Below are positions 43,866-55,719 of a stretch of 64,000 nt of DNA, one piece after another. The stretch is taken from positions 1,444,505 to 1,508,504 of the forward strand of contig JNVV01000003.1 of NCBI GenBank assembly GCA_000733355.1. Reading direction: 5' to 3'. The notes beneath the pieces were generated by a model. It saw only the letters and a list, made by a program, of their open reading frames with translations. It ran no database searches and had not been told where the DNA came from. Numbering within the stretch: position 1 is the first letter of the stretch; every line of letters starts with the position of its first letter. The translations under genes were made by a program, and so were the position numbers. This DNA is from Falciphora oryzae. Lineage: Eukaryota > Ascomycota > Sordariomycetes > Magnaporthales > Magnaporthaceae.

Positions 43866-46042
43866 AGGAGGACGGGAAGAGAGAAAAAAAAAGAACGAAT
43901 GACAAAAAAAAAAAAAGAATAAAAATATCAACGACGTCACAAGCATCGCATCTCGCAATCCTCCACGGCTTCGGCCAGCGATGGTCAAACTACATCCTCC
44001 GGACACAGCGGCCGATCGATCATGAACACGGAGCGTACGACTCGACGTCTTCGCCTCCGGGAGACTACGTCCGTCGCACCGACGTTCCCGTGGGGAGGTG
44101 TATTTTTTGTATTACAGCGATTTCCATGCCATATACGTGGAGAAGCGTGCTGTCGAAGCGTTCTATGGGCTAGATGATGCTTTCTCATTTTTGAACTTTA
44201 TCCCTTCCTTTATGTCTCTTTATTCGGGTTGCTATCTCAGTGGTATGGCGGCATCAGCAGCAGCGTTTCACAGGGTCTTGTCCAGAACGAGTCGACATTG
44301 TTGATCTCCAGTCCCAACTTGCCCTTTGCTTCTCTGATAATTCTCGCATTCGGGCACTTGCCTTTTCTTGACCTCGAGGTCCATCTTCCAGCAGGAGATA
44401 GAAAGGATCTCATGGTGTATATACAAGTCTTTTTTCTTTATCTAACTCGTGCTACATTCAACGTCATTTAGTTCGCCTTTCTCTCGGATGTCGTTAGATT
44501 CTGAGTCGTAGGCTATAGCTGGCCAAGCTTCCGGTGTGCATGTCATGGCCTCCTGGTCGAAATGTCCTTTACGCCTCGAATATATATCATCACCTGCAAA
44601 ACGCTCCAACATTGGTCGACGTCCGCGCTTACTCAAGGTGCGCCTTGATGAATTTTTATCCTGGAGTTAAGGAGGTATATGTGCGCAGGTATCATTTTAG
44701 CGATCGAGTTCTCGACCCGGGTTCTTACTCGCCCAGAACCTCGACGGAAGAGCTAAGGACACCGAAATATTTGCAGATATGGTGGTGTCTGAGGTTGAGT
44801 ATTGCTAGGCTTGGTATTGGTATGATATTTATCGGATATTGATACCTGAGGCTTGAAGGATGTTTTCCTCGAAATTGCAATCCAGCGACAAGCCATTGAG
44901 GGTCCAGCATCCAACCGACTGAAACGAATCCAACGTGCCTTTGCCCACAAGCCCACTGATCCTCAGTGTCGAGTGCCGACATGCCCCAGCTCAGAAGTGG
45001 CCCCCCCACCGCATGATTCCATCTCCCTTCTCTGCAGGGGAGACCGCAGGCGTCTCGGTCGCCCGCGCAATGCTCCCACAGTACATAGCGTGTCTATTTT
45101 CTGCCACACGACGTTGTAGGACCCGCCGAGCCGCACCACAAGGACCGAAGACCGAGAAACCCTTCCAAACCCAAACCGCCGCGCCCCGCCGCGGGACTTG
45201 GTTCCGTCAAGTCCAAGCTCGATTCGATCTGCAAACATCATCCATTCATCTTGTTCGCCTCGCGCGTCGCGGGCTTGCTGCGACGCCGTGGGCAGCTCCG
45301 ACCGGGCCCTCGCCTGGGCCCTGTGGTCGTCTACGTCGTATTCATGTACCTATATCAGAGGTTTCGTTTTGTCGGCCATGGGCGGAGTGACCGAGTTGCC
45401 TCCTTCATGCGATGACGATTCCGTCGCTGCCCTCGCTGGTAATTCCTGAGTCGGCCCTTTCGAGTGAAGGGGTGTCCATGCGATCAGCTTTCCTCTCCGA
45501 ACCGCGTTTTGCCTTCTGGTCCTCCATCATCGAGACTTTTCTCGCCATTATCGCGCCGTCCGATTGCGCTATGTCGACACAGCACCCCGGTCGAGGCGTG
45601 CGGGTGTGGAGGCTCCCCCCCTGTTCCGTGACATCGACATGGGCGCGGAGGGGGACTGCCAACCCCTTGGAAAGCATGATGAGCTTCAACAGTCTCCGAC
45701 CCGGAGCAAGGGTAGAGCTGATGGCGATGCTGGACGTCGATTCCCTGGCGCTTGCAGTCTGTTAGAACACGTCTCCGTTTGTTTCTTTTTATCTCTTTCT
45801 TTCCTGTTCTTCCTTCCCATGCTGGCCATCGGTCTTAGTGGTCTGCGAGCAACACCCTCATACAACTTGCTCTCAGCCATTTTCCGAAGACCTCGGGAAA
45901 GTCTATAGCCGCTAGGCCACACAGACAAAGAAGCTACAGGGCACGGGCAGGATACCGCCTTGCCTCAGTTACCTACCTACCTACCTACCTAATCATCTTT
46001 CCTTCTATTTCACGGGCTCAGTGAGCCCCCACGACCGCCATC
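43866..46042. other. Intergenic region upstream of the giant coiled-coil gene
   Basis: 2.18 kb. Two stretches look weakly coding: an ATG frame at 45379 (ELPPSCDDDSVAALAG, ending near a GTAATT) and a frame around 45555-45750 (RYVDTAPRSRRAGVEAPPLF). No gene model joins them convincingly. A (ACCT)5 repeat at 45971-45990 lies 53 bp before the next ATG. Confidence 0.35.
45971..45990. repeat. (ACCT)5 microsatellite
   Basis: Five perfect tandem ACCT units in the proximal promoter or leader of the large coiled-coil gene. Confidence 0.95.
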
Positions 46043-49000
46043 ATGCCGGACGTAACTGCGCTGGTCTCGCAGATGACCGAGACCCTGGCCCAAATACACG
46101 AGACCATCGCCGGGCTGGACACTGCCGAGCACGACTCCAAGCTTGATGCTCTGGAGCAAGAGCGAGAGTCGGCGATCCAGGCGCTCCAGGAGAGCTTCGA
46201 GCTGGAGTCTGCGGACCTGGACCGGAAGCGCAAGAGCACGCGGGAGGAGATCGCCGAGCAGAGGCGCAAGGAGGACGAGGAGAGGGAAGCCAGGAGGCAG
46301 AGAGAAGACGGGGAGCTCGCCCGGAACGAACAGACCGAGGATGAGCAGCGCCAGGTCAAGCTGCACGAGGAGACCGAGAGCATCGAGGAGCAGACCGACG
46401 TCAAGATGGACGAGGTGGAGGAGGAAGCGCGCAGGAAGCTCGAGGAGGGCGAACGTCGCCTCGTGGACCTCGAAGAGAAACGAAAGGTCGGTATCTGTCT
46501 CTTCCGACCTGCTCCCGTCTTTTGCCCCGGTTCTGACTTTTTGTTTGTGCTCCGCTCCCTAGGAAATAAATCGGTTAATCGACGAGCAGATGAGGGCGCC
46601 TCTGCCCCCGCCGCCGGCCAGGAGGCGCGCCAGGACGTCGGTGTCGCGAGGAGCTGCGGCGGCCGCATCCCGCTCTGCGCCTAGCGAGGCGAAGAGTAAG
46701 CCAGAGGCCACTGCCGCCGAGGAGAAGCCAGCCCCTGCCGTCGAAAAGAAGTCAACTCCTGCCCCCGTGGACAAGTCCGTCCCTGTCGCCGACGAGAAAC
46801 CGACTCCTGCCGCCGAGGAGAAGCCGGCTGCTGTCGCCGAGGAGAAGCCGGCTGCTGTCGCCGAGGAGAAGCCAACCCCTGTCGTCGAAGAGAAGGCAGC
46901 TCACGCCGTTGCAGAGCAGCCAATTCCTGTCGCAACTCTTGCCGCCGAAGAGAAGCCAACCCCTGCCCCCGAGGAAAAGCAAGAGACGGCTGGCGACAGA
47001 GACACCAAGGCTCTTGACACCACCGCCGCTGAGGAAGCCCCGATTGACGCCCCCGTTTCTGCTGCCAAAGCCGATGAGCACTCTACTCCTAGTGCAGCAG
47101 AGCCTTTGCCCGAAGAAAAGGCGCCGATCGGCAAATTAGAGACACCGAGGGAAGCTCCAGCGGTCGAGTCACCGAAGGAGGAGGACAAGACGGCGAAGAG
47201 CGAAACCAAGCCTGCTGACGAGCATACCTTGGAAGATAAAGTCAACAGTGCACCCGAAGCGGCTTCCCCGACAGAGACGAGCAAGGACGTGTCCGGCGAA
47301 GCCCCGCAAGCAGCCGGAGTCGTCGAGAAGCAAAAAGCCGAAACCTCTCAACCGTCGGACAAGCAGGGTGACGGGGACCTGGGGATTGCGAGCGCCACCA
47401 AGGACCTCTCGGAATCGGAAGAACTCGGTGCAACACCCCTGGCAAGTGCCGCGGCAGTCCCTGAGACACCAGCTGCTCAACAGGAGCTTTCCTCAGACAT
47501 CCCGGCCAAGGCTATAACAGAAGCAAAGATCCTGGAAGAAACCCCTGCACCGAAGCCGGCCATGGGAGGCCTCGACCTTAAGATAAAGTCTCTGGCGTCG
47601 GATGAGTCGCCGGCCGACAGCCAAGTTGAGCCTCCTGTCCGTGAAGAGGCAAACGAGACGATCGAACAGGCTAGCGTGACCCAGACCCGCGAGCTGGAGG
47701 CCTCTGCTAGCGACAAGATCGAGACCCCTGCCACCAGCGCCGTTGATGATGCCAGCGCGCACGCTGGGTCGGCCCAGGCGCCGCCTGCCCAAGACTTGCC
47801 TAGCGAGGTCAAAGCCGTCTCTGAGCCCGTGATGGAGCCTGTGGTCGCCGACAAGGAGATAGACGGCCATACAGTCGCGCCAACACCGCCATCCCCGCGA
47901 GAGGCGGTGCAGCCCGGCTCGGTAGAGTCGGAAGATGCACATGTTGAGCACCAGAGCAAGTCACAGCAGGAAGTAACTGAGCCTCAGACGCCCCTAGCAT
48001 CCCAGGAGCCTGCTGTAGAGGCTCAGGAAGCCGAGCGGGAGACGGGGGCTCGCGCCGCTGATGTCGTCGCGGCCCATGCCCTTCACGCAGAAAAGAGCAT
48101 CGCTGCCGATGGGGCACAAGGCCTCGACTCTGTCCTCGAGCCGGACTCCGAATACGAGAAGCTTAACGCCACGCCCCCTGATGCCGCTGGCCCTATCGTA
48201 GCAGCTGCTTCAGAGATTGTCGAGGACAAGCAACTCGACGAGCCCGCCTCCGCCGAGAAGCTTGCGGGCAATGCGCAGCCACAGAAAGCCGAGCACGACA
48301 ATGTGTCTGAGCTCAAAAACTCTGGGACCGAAGCTGCTGTTGACAGCAAGAGCCACGATGAGGACAGCACCGAATCCGAGTCGCCTTCCGATAAGGGGGA
48401 ATTTGACTTGGAGCACCCTGAATCCGCATCCAAACCACTCGCAGATGATCTTCAAGCCCCTATGGAGGGATCGGAAAAGAACCTGACTGCTTCTCAGACA
48501 GCACAAGTTGATGACAAGCCGCTATCTATGGAGGCAGCTGACCGGGAGGCTGTTGCGGTCGTCCACGAAGTCGAGGAGCCCAAGGGAGACGAGCTCTCGA
48601 AGTCAGACACGACTGCGGAAAGTCTTGCTGATAGCGTGTCCAAGGAGGCTCCTACACACGAGAAGACCCCCGAGGCCCTCACTGACGAGAGGCCAACGGA
48701 GGTCCTTGACCATAAAGAGCCCGAGAAAGCCGTCAAGCCTGAGGAGCCGAAGGAGTCTAGCGTCCCGACAGCGCATGCGCCTGCGCTTGATGTTGCTGTC
48801 GATTCCAGGAACCCGGAACAAGATGATGAAGTCGCCGACCGTCGGGAGGTCTCGCGTGAAAGCAACACCGAGGCTGGCCTTGACACCGCAGCCATAGAAG
48901 ATTATACGGCGCACCACCCGACGGTGCACAAGGAAGACCACGAAGGCGACTACGACACCGAAACCGGCGATGAGGCATCTGTTAAACTGGAGGCCACGCC

Positions 49001-52000
49001 GGCTGCACTGGCCGCGGCCCCATCTGCCAACTTGGACGTTGAGCCGAGGGCGGCTCCTGATGTTGCCAAGGCTGAAGACGCTGTCAAACCCGAGATCTCT
49101 GTCAAGGCCGAGGAAGCTGTCGAGATCAAGGACGCCGCCAAGCCCGAGGATACCGTCAGGACTGAGGAACCCGTCAAGGTCGAGGAACCTGTCGAGATTA
49201 AGGATGTCGCTAAGACTGAGGACACCGTCAAGATTGAGGACACCGTGAAGACCGAGGAGCCCGTTAAGGCCGAGGAATCTGTCGAGGCTCAAGAAGTTGC
49301 CAAGGTCGAGGAGGCCCTCGAGGTCGAGAATTCCGTCGAGGCCGAAGGTGCTCCCAAGGCCAATGATGATGTCAAGGTTACCGAGACCCAGGAAGCGGCG
49401 GCCGCGATCATGCAGGCCCCCATGCAAGACGAAGCGCGAAAAACCCGGGAACTTTCCAAGGAGGCTGAAGATCAGCTGCCGGCACCTGATAACGCAATGG
49501 GCGCCGCAAAGTCGGAACAGGTGGTTGATGAGCACTTCGACAATGATGGCGTCTCAAGGCAAGACGAGCTTGCTCACCACGAGTCCGATGCCGCCTTGGC
49601 GGACCATGGCCACTCTGTGACACCTCCAGAGACCGCAGAGCCTGCCACCAAAGAACACTCGCTGCGGGGCGACAATGATCTCATCCACAAGGGCCATGGG
49701 CCTGACGACTTCACCATGTCCGATTTCTCGGAGCCGGAGCTGGAGCCGATGCAAGGTGCCGGAAGTCAGGTCTTGGCAGCAGAAAAGCCTGTCAAGCCCG
49801 TCGCTGTCGTTGACCACGACGATAGTCAGTCGGAAGTGTCTAGCTCCGGCTCAGCCTTCGAGCCTGGCCACAGGCTTCCCGAAGCGCCACTAGCCTCTCA
49901 TGCGGGAGAGGAGGTTGCCCCGACGGAGGTTTCAGACCTGAGCACTTTGACTCACAGCACAGGTCTATCACACGAAGATCTGGACGTGAGCGATATGGAA
50001 GACGAGGCTCCGCAGCACGCCCCGTCGCTCGACAGCAGCCTCGATGTCCATTCAGTCAGCAGGGAGACTCAGCTCGATGCAGTTAAGCCGAGCCAGACTG
50101 CCGAACCAGAACTTGAAGCGGCTTCTAGCGCACTGCCGGCAACCGAGGCACCTGCCGGACAGCAGGAAGCGGCGAAAGAACAGACAGTGCACAACATCCC
50201 GACCCCCTATGATCATTACGAATCCGCACACGAAGAGCGGCAGTATCATGACGACAGTGACTGGAACTCGGAAGGGGACCACCACGGGGCCGTCGACTTG
50301 GCCCCGCTAGACAAATCTCCCGCGGCCGTCGGAGTTCAGGAATCGGTGGCTGTGCCTCATCTTGACCAGACAGCCGACACCCCGGTGTCGTCTGGCACCA
50401 CAAACCCACAAGCCTACGCAGCGCCTCTTCAGCAGGCAGTTGATCTTCAGGCCCAGCCAGCCTGGAGTGAGCATGCCCCCAGCCTAACAGGAGCTGCGGA
50501 GACCGGCGGACAGGGCAACGAGATCCTTGACGAATCCCAGCAAGCTTTCGCCATGGAGGAGAGCACGGCGACTGTCTATGGAACTGATGACCTGTTCGAG
50601 GACGACTCTGAAGTCAGTGATCAAAGCCCACACGGCGCAAAGGCTGAAGCATTCGAGCACCAGGCGGTCACTGGAAGCACTGGGCAGGAACACCCCGGTC
50701 AACATCAATACGGCACCTCGGCTGCTCTGGAAAGCGGTGATGCCCACGAGCCGGCGTCGCCAGCAGAAGTTCCTGTTCAGATGGTACCCGAGGCAAAGCC
50801 GCAGAAAGACACTGAGCAGATCGCGCTGGCGGACTCGCGACCCGGCTTGACAGTTATGACAGAGCCGAGTTCTGTCACTCAAGAGTTCCCGCGGAACGCC
50901 GAAGAGGATCTCAGGACGCCACGGGCCCTGCCTGACGCGACTTCTGAGCAGCCCAGTGCCGCCCCGATGTCGACTCCCCACCTTGCGCCGGCTGCCGCCG
51001 TCGACCACACTGAAGACATCAGCCCCCTCATGCTTCGCAACCAGTCCCCGATCGCACCGTTCAAGGGGCTAGCAGCCAGCCGCCATGCACCAAGGCCTGA
51101 CTCTCTGGAATTCACGCCCATGAAGTTCCCAGCGCAGGTTGTGGCGGAACAGGAGTCGGCATCCTGGGAGGAGTCACAAGGATACAGCGGCCCAGAAGAG
51201 GAAGAGCACCAGGGGCAGCAGCCACAGGGTTGGGTGCAGGGCCCGCTGGAGCAGTACCCGCCATCCACACCCCGGGCCCAGATGCACGGGTCGTACATGA
51301 CAGAGCAGGATAGCCCCGACGCCGCCCTTAGTCAGTCGGCATCGGGATCTCTGGCCTCTGAGCTTGAGCAGGCGTCGGGCGGCATGCCATACGATCAGGA
51401 AGGCAACGAGGAGATGGACCCAGACATGTTCATTCCGCGGGACGTCACCAACGTGTCGTGGCACGCACGCAATGATTCCGTCCCGGCCTCTTTGCACAGC
51501 CGCACGACCCTGTCGTCGGCACCGTCCTCTCCCATCCACGCAGCTTTGCAGCAAGATAACCACGAGCCCGTCATCCGCGACAGCTGGGCGACCGTGCCCC
51601 AGAATCAGCAGGAGTTCCTCGCTGGCCTGGGAGGCGACTATAGCAACCGGCCGCGCGGCTACACGCAGAGCACGGACTATGGCCGCGCTCGCAACTTCTC
51701 CGAGGTCTCCCAGTATGATCCATTCAGATATGACGCAAGCGGACCGGGCGGACCGAAATCCGGCGGAATGGTCCACAATCTCGCCTCAAACGAGCCGAGC
51801 AGCTGGCAGCCGCAAGAGCCGGCACTCGTGCCCCAGCAGACCCGCGAAAGTCCGCCGCGGGCTCTGGCAGGCAAGCGAGAGTCGACAGCCTCCAACTCAT
51901 CTCCTGGCAGCCTGTTCCAAAGGATGCGTAATGTGTTCGAGAAACCACAGGATACCGGTAATGCCGAAATCGACGCTAAAGGCATGGGAAGCCCCGCCCG

Positions 52001-52262
52001 CTCCCGGCCCGTTAGCGGCGTCTTCTACCCCGTGAAGCCGGCCACTCCGGGGGGGCGCAGCAACCGAAACAGCATGATTTACGATAGCACTGCCCAGGCC
52101 AACACCCAGGGCGCCCTTGGCGACTTTAAATACGACAACCCGGCGTCCGGCGGCGCACAAAAAGGCTGGCGCCAGGAGGATGAGGACGAGAACGAGGGTA
52201 TCGACGAGAACAGCTCGCTGCTGAGCAGCGGCGGCGGGCTGGGCAGGGTCGGCGCACACTGA
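46043..52262 (+). CDS. Giant coiled-coil and low-complexity acidic protein
   Basis: Two exons, join(46043..46486, 46563..52262), total 6144 nt (2047 aa). Exon 1 is a charged coiled coil (SADLDRKRKSTREEIAEQRR; DEVEEEARRKLEEGERRLVD) that continues across the intron as KEINRLIDEQMRA, which fixes the donor at GTCGGT (46487) and the phase-0 join. After a basic Arg/Ala hinge comes a Glu/Lys/Pro/Ala repeat region (about residues 190-290, units EEKPAAVAEEKP) and a second repeat of V-K-x-E-E/D units at about residues 985-1085. The remaining length is acidic and disordered, with a Ser/Pro-rich C-terminal part containing KLGLA-free patches such as LFQRMRNVFEKPQD. No enzyme domain is seen. Likely a scaffold or cytoskeleton/cortex-linked protein; not identified. 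The stop may be spliced out (see the next entry). Confidence 0.75.
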
Positions 52263-52283
52263 ATACGCTCGGGCGCGACGGCC

Positions 52284-53081
52284 ATGCCCTCTGCTGCCAT
52301 CACCCCGTCGACGCCACCGCGCCCGCAACCGCCACGCACACAACCACAGGCAAGGACGCCGTCTCCGCAGCAGCAGCCCCCGTTCGTGCCGGGCAAGAGT
52401 CCCGGGCGCAGCCCCTCAGACAAGTACTCGCCACCACCCGAACCAGCGCCGGTTACAAAAGTCACCATCATCAGCGTCGTGAGGGAGGAGGTGACACTCG
52501 ACTCCAACCCCGAGGCGGCCGAGGCGGCGGCGCCCAAGCGCGCGCGCCGACAGCAGCAGCAGCTGGCCCGCATGCCGGGTTACAGGGACTCTCTCCGCTC
52601 CAGCGCAGGGTCGTCGTCACTGCTCACCGACGGCAGCATGAACCTCTCCTCCGGCCGCGACAGCCTGCCAAGCACCGCCGGCACGCGGTCGCGGTCGGGG
52701 TCTGTGAGGAGCGCCGAGTTCACGGGGCGGGACGACGCCTTCCGGCTGCCCTGGATGTGGACGGAAGGGTGGCGGGCGCGGCTGCGGCGGAGCGGCGACG
52801 TGGTGGAGACGGCGAGGTGGGAGTGGCTCATGGACAGGAGGAGGCACGCGGGCCGCAACGGCGTGCCGAGCATCGTCCTCAGCAGCAAGGTGCCCAGAGC
52901 GTCGGTGCTCAAGGGCGGCGAGGGCGGCAACCCCGAGTTTTGGCGTGCTCGGAGGGGACGCGGCGGCGGCGGCGGTGGGCACAAAGGGGGGAACGGCGGG
53001 GACGGGTCGGGGGCAAGGGCAAAAAGGAAAAGCGTGCATTGGGGGCCGGACGAGGAGTTTCCTATTTTCAATCAAAACTAG
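52284..53081 (+). CDS. Downstream ORF: probable C-terminal exon of the giant gene, or a separate gene
   Basis: 265 codons in the same frame as the preceding exon, only 22 bp after its TGA. The product has EPAPVTKVTIISVVREEV, a Ser-rich stretch (SLRSSAGSSSLLTDGS), an aromatic block (FRLPWMWTEGWRARLRRSGD; WEWLMDRRR), a Gly-rich tract and a compact end (KRKSVHWGPDEEFPIFNQN) typical of a fungal protein C terminus. If an intron from GTCGGC (52248) to CACAG (52349) is removed, 102 bp go and the frame is kept, joining it to the giant protein (about 2,286 aa in total). The donor is non-consensus but the first intron of the gene uses the similar GTCGGT. As a separate gene its promoter would have to lie inside the upstream coding region. 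I favour a C-terminal exon. Confidence 0.6.
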   Translation: MPSAAITPSTPPRPQPPRTQPQARTPSPQQQPPFVPGKSPGRSPSDKYSPPPEPAPVTKVTIISVVREEVTLDSNPEAAEAAAPKRARRQQQQLARMPGYRDSLRSSAGSSSLLTDGSMNLSSGRDSLPSTAGTRSRSGSVRSAEFTGRDDAFRLPWMWTEGWRARLRRSGDVVETARWEWLMDRRRHAGRNGVPSIVLSSKVPRASVLKGGEGGNPEFWRARRGRGGGGGGHKGGNGGDGSGARAKRKSVHWGPDEEFPIFNQN

Positions 53082-53263
53082 CGGTAATTCGTAATGACGA
53101 TCGATATTTGATAGCGTACAACAATTTCATTTGAAATCAATTGCGAATGCGACAAGATGGGAAAAGAGCCAAGATGAAAAGCAGTAAAAAGCCTGGTGTT
53201 CGTCGCTTCGTGCAAGGAAATAAGATCACAAGTAAAGCTCACAGCAAAAAAAAAAAAAAAATC

Positions 53264-53335
53264 TGGGCGTGGCAAGACTCGAACTTGCGTTTCTTCGGCC
53301 ACAACGAAGTGTACTAACCCCTATACGACACACCC
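53264..53335 (-). tRNA. tRNA-His(GTG)
   Basis: A 72-nt cloverleaf on the minus strand. The acceptor is GGGTGTG/CACGCCC with discriminator A; the D arm is GTA...TAC; the anticodon stem CTTCG/CGAAG surrounds loop TTGTGGC (anticodon GTG); the T arm is GCAAG-TTCGAGT-CTTGC. The extra 5' G of tRNA-His is not encoded and must be added after transcription, as in other eukaryotes. A T-run on its strand just downstream (A-run at 53246-53261 on plus) fits a Pol III terminator. Confidence 0.94.
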
Positions 53336-54210
53336 TCGCAACCGCTCAACCATTGATTGAACGACAGGGGAGGTGCCGGTAGGTGGGCCTTATATGGGGC
53401 AAGCCTGCGCGCGACACCTTCTCTCATTTGCCTTTTCTGCGCGTTGGCCGTAACACCCAACCAACTCACCGTTCAAGGAAAAAGGGCGTGAGATGCTTTA
53501 TTCCTGGTATCTAAGCATACAATATCCCCACCTTCGGCTCTCGCTTGCTGTGGTGCATCGAGTCTGGGTGAATACAACGACAGCAACACCTGGCTTTGGA
53601 AAGAACTACGATGTTGCTTGCAAGCCAAAAGGTGTCAAGCCTCGGCATTTGGACGGGTTACCTAGGCATGGGCTGCTCTCCGCCCGTTGGCCCGCTAGCA
53701 TCCTCATCAGTCGTCCGAGATCTGCAAAGGCAGTGATAGTGGCTGCACGCGAAGCATTGCCGAGCTGAGAAAAGAAACCAGAAGAAAATGGAGCAGATAC
53801 TGCCTCAGAAAAGAAAACAAAAAAAAAAAAAAAAGACAATCAAAATGTATCGCACCTCGAGTTGACGGTACCCGAGTCTCTCGATCAGCCTTCGGGACCA
53901 AACACTTAAGCATCGTCGCACCGCGCACATGCGGATTTCAGTTTCAAACCACAGCCGTCATATTGTCATTCAACATTTTTTCCATACTTTTCTACCTCGC
54001 AGGACATCACAAATATTTTAAAAATCTTAAAAAAAAAAAAAAAAAACGAGAGAAGACAAGTGCCAGAAAGATGCCCGCCTAGCCGAATCTGCCATCGAAG
54101 GGTATCATGATTTTGCGTGATTTCCAAGCCCACCAAACAACGCTGGGTGAAAAAACGGAGGATTAAGTAAGAAAGGAAAACGGACAAAGAAAAATAAGAG
54201 AAGGAGAGGC
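53336..54210. other. Intergenic region
   Basis: 875 bp with two A-homopolymers (53819-53835 and 54029-54046) and no supported gene. Confidence 0.4.
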
Positions 54211-55719
54211 TCAATCATAGCCCGGGAGCACACTTGTCTCAACGAACCTGTAATCCGGCATCGAGAGCATGCGCGGCCGCAGGTGCCGATCCGCCTCGGC
54301 CTCCTCGAGGGCCGTTTCGAAGTCGGGCAGCTCCTCCATCATGCCCAGGCTCGCCTCGGCGCCGGGCTCGGCCGCGATCTGCAGCGGCAGCATGAGCGAC
54401 AGCGTCGTCGACGCGGACCCGGCCCCGGACCCGGCCAGCGTGACCGACAGCTGGAGCACGTACACGCGCGACACGATGCAACTGTAAAACGACGGGATGA
54501 ACGTCTTGCCCTTGCCTTTACCGCCCGCTGCCCCCGGCAGCCGCACCGGCACCTGGATGTCACACGTGTGTAAGACGGGCGATGAAGACGCCGCACTCGC
54601 CGGCTTGCGCCTCAGCGCGCTGTCCTGCTCTGCGTCCAGGTCGCCCGACGAGTAGCCCGAGTCGCGCCTCGCCTGGTGCCTCAGCCGCTGCTCCCACCTG
54701 AAGCCGTCGACGTGGGTCGAGAAGAGCGGGACCGTGGTCGCGTACGACGCCCGCCTGTCGAGCACGATCTGGCTGCGCGCGTCGGCGCCGACGAGGTCCG
54801 GCAGCGAGGTCATGGCCGTGGAGCTGTAGAAGGTGTAGGCCGCGAGCTTGCCCGACACGCCCGTCACCCTGGGCGGCGCGGCGTCGGTCGACGCGGGCTC
54901 GAACTCGAGCCGCACGCGCGCCGCCGTCTCGGATGTGCCCAGGCCGTCGGCCCGCAGGAACACGGCGCTCGGCTGCGTGGCCGACGCCGTCACGCGCCCG
55001 ACTTTGGACGCCATCAGGTTCTTGCGCAGCGTCTTGGACTTGCTCATGCGGTACAGCCTGTCCGACTTGCCGACCGTGATCGGCGGCAGCTCGTTGAAGG
55101 TCGGCAGGATCGTGACCTGCTCGGCCGCCTCCATGAGCTTGATGCCGTGCGTGGCCGCGGCCTCGTCGGCGTCGGGCGACCGCATCACCCGGGCTTTCAC
55201 GCAGTACTCGATCCGCGCCGTCTGGGGAGAGAGGTCGTCGCGCTCCCAGAATCCGACGGTCGGCGGCAGCGACAGATGGTGGTCGCGCACGTGGTCGGCG
55301 TCGACGCCGTGAGCGCAGGCGCCGATGGTCAGGTGCGGCGGCACCACGAAGTTGAAGGGCACGCGATACGTGTGCCCAGCCTCAAACACCCGCGGCACCG
55401 GGTAGACCGACTGCGGGATGGGCATAGCGAGCTTCAGGAGAGTGTGGGTCGTGGCGTGCGGCGCGCCCACCCCTTCGACTCGTGTCCTCGCCAGGCCCAG
55501 CAGTATGATCTGTAGGCTGTCGAAGCGGACACCGCGGTGTGTTGAAATAACCACTTCGCCCTCGATGGGTGCGCCGGTGTTATACACCTTTGACCGGAAG
55601 TGATTTTTGAGCTGGATCTCCATTTGGAACTTTGCAAAGGTTATTTTGCTTGACGAGCCGGTGTGGGAGCTGGCATCGCTGCCGGCGGCCGACGATGAGG
55701 ATGACATTCCCCGAGCCAT
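54211..55719 (-). CDS. Arrestin-domain protein (alpha-arrestin-like)
   Basis: Single-exon gene of 502 residues. The N-terminal arrestin domain (about 25-200) has the expected beta-strand pattern: MEIQLKNHFRSKVYNTGAPI, GEVVISTHRGVRFDSLQIIL, VPFNFVVPPHL and the closing ARIEYCVKARVMR. A second arrestin-like part (about 230-460) starts at AARVRLEFEP and includes YSCIVSRVYVLQLSVTLAG. The linker is Ser/Arg-rich (RRDSGYSSGDLD). Fungal arrestins act as adaptors that bring ubiquitin ligases to membrane transporters or sensors, but I find no PPxY motif that would bind Rsp5; the C-terminal SVLPGYD is only a degenerate match. Adaptor role is therefore inferred from the fold. Confidence 0.82.
   Translation of the reverse strand: MARGMSSSSSAAGSDASSHTGSSSKITFAKFQMEIQLKNHFRSKVYNTGAPIEGEVVISTHRGVRFDSLQIILLGLARTRVEGVGAPHATTHTLLKLAMPIPQSVYPVPRVFEAGHTYRVPFNFVVPPHLTIGACAHGVDADHVRDHHLSLPPTVGFWERDDLSPQTARIEYCVKARVMRSPDADEAAATHGIKLMEAAEQVTILPTFNELPPITVGKSDRLYRMSKSKTLRKNLMASKVGRVTASATQPSAVFLRADGLGTSETAARVRLEFEPASTDAAPPRVTGVSGKLAAYTFYSSTAMTSLPDLVGADARSQIVLDRRASYATTVPLFSTHVDGFRWEQRLRHQARRDSGYSSGDLDAEQDSALRRKPASAASSSPVLHTCDIQVPVRLPGAAGGKGKGKTFIPSFYSCIVSRVYVLQLSVTLAGSGAGSASTTLSLMLPLQIAAEPGAEASLGMMEELPDFETALEEAEADRHLRPRMLSMPDYRFVETSVLPGYD

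Noticed and set aside
48603..49535. 310-codon minus-strand repetitive frame (Leu/Gly/Asp-rich)
   Set aside because: Antisense translation of the repeat region of the giant acidic protein; not an independent repeat protein.
54676..55515. 279-codon plus-strand frame
   Set aside because: Antisense shadow of the arrestin-domain gene.
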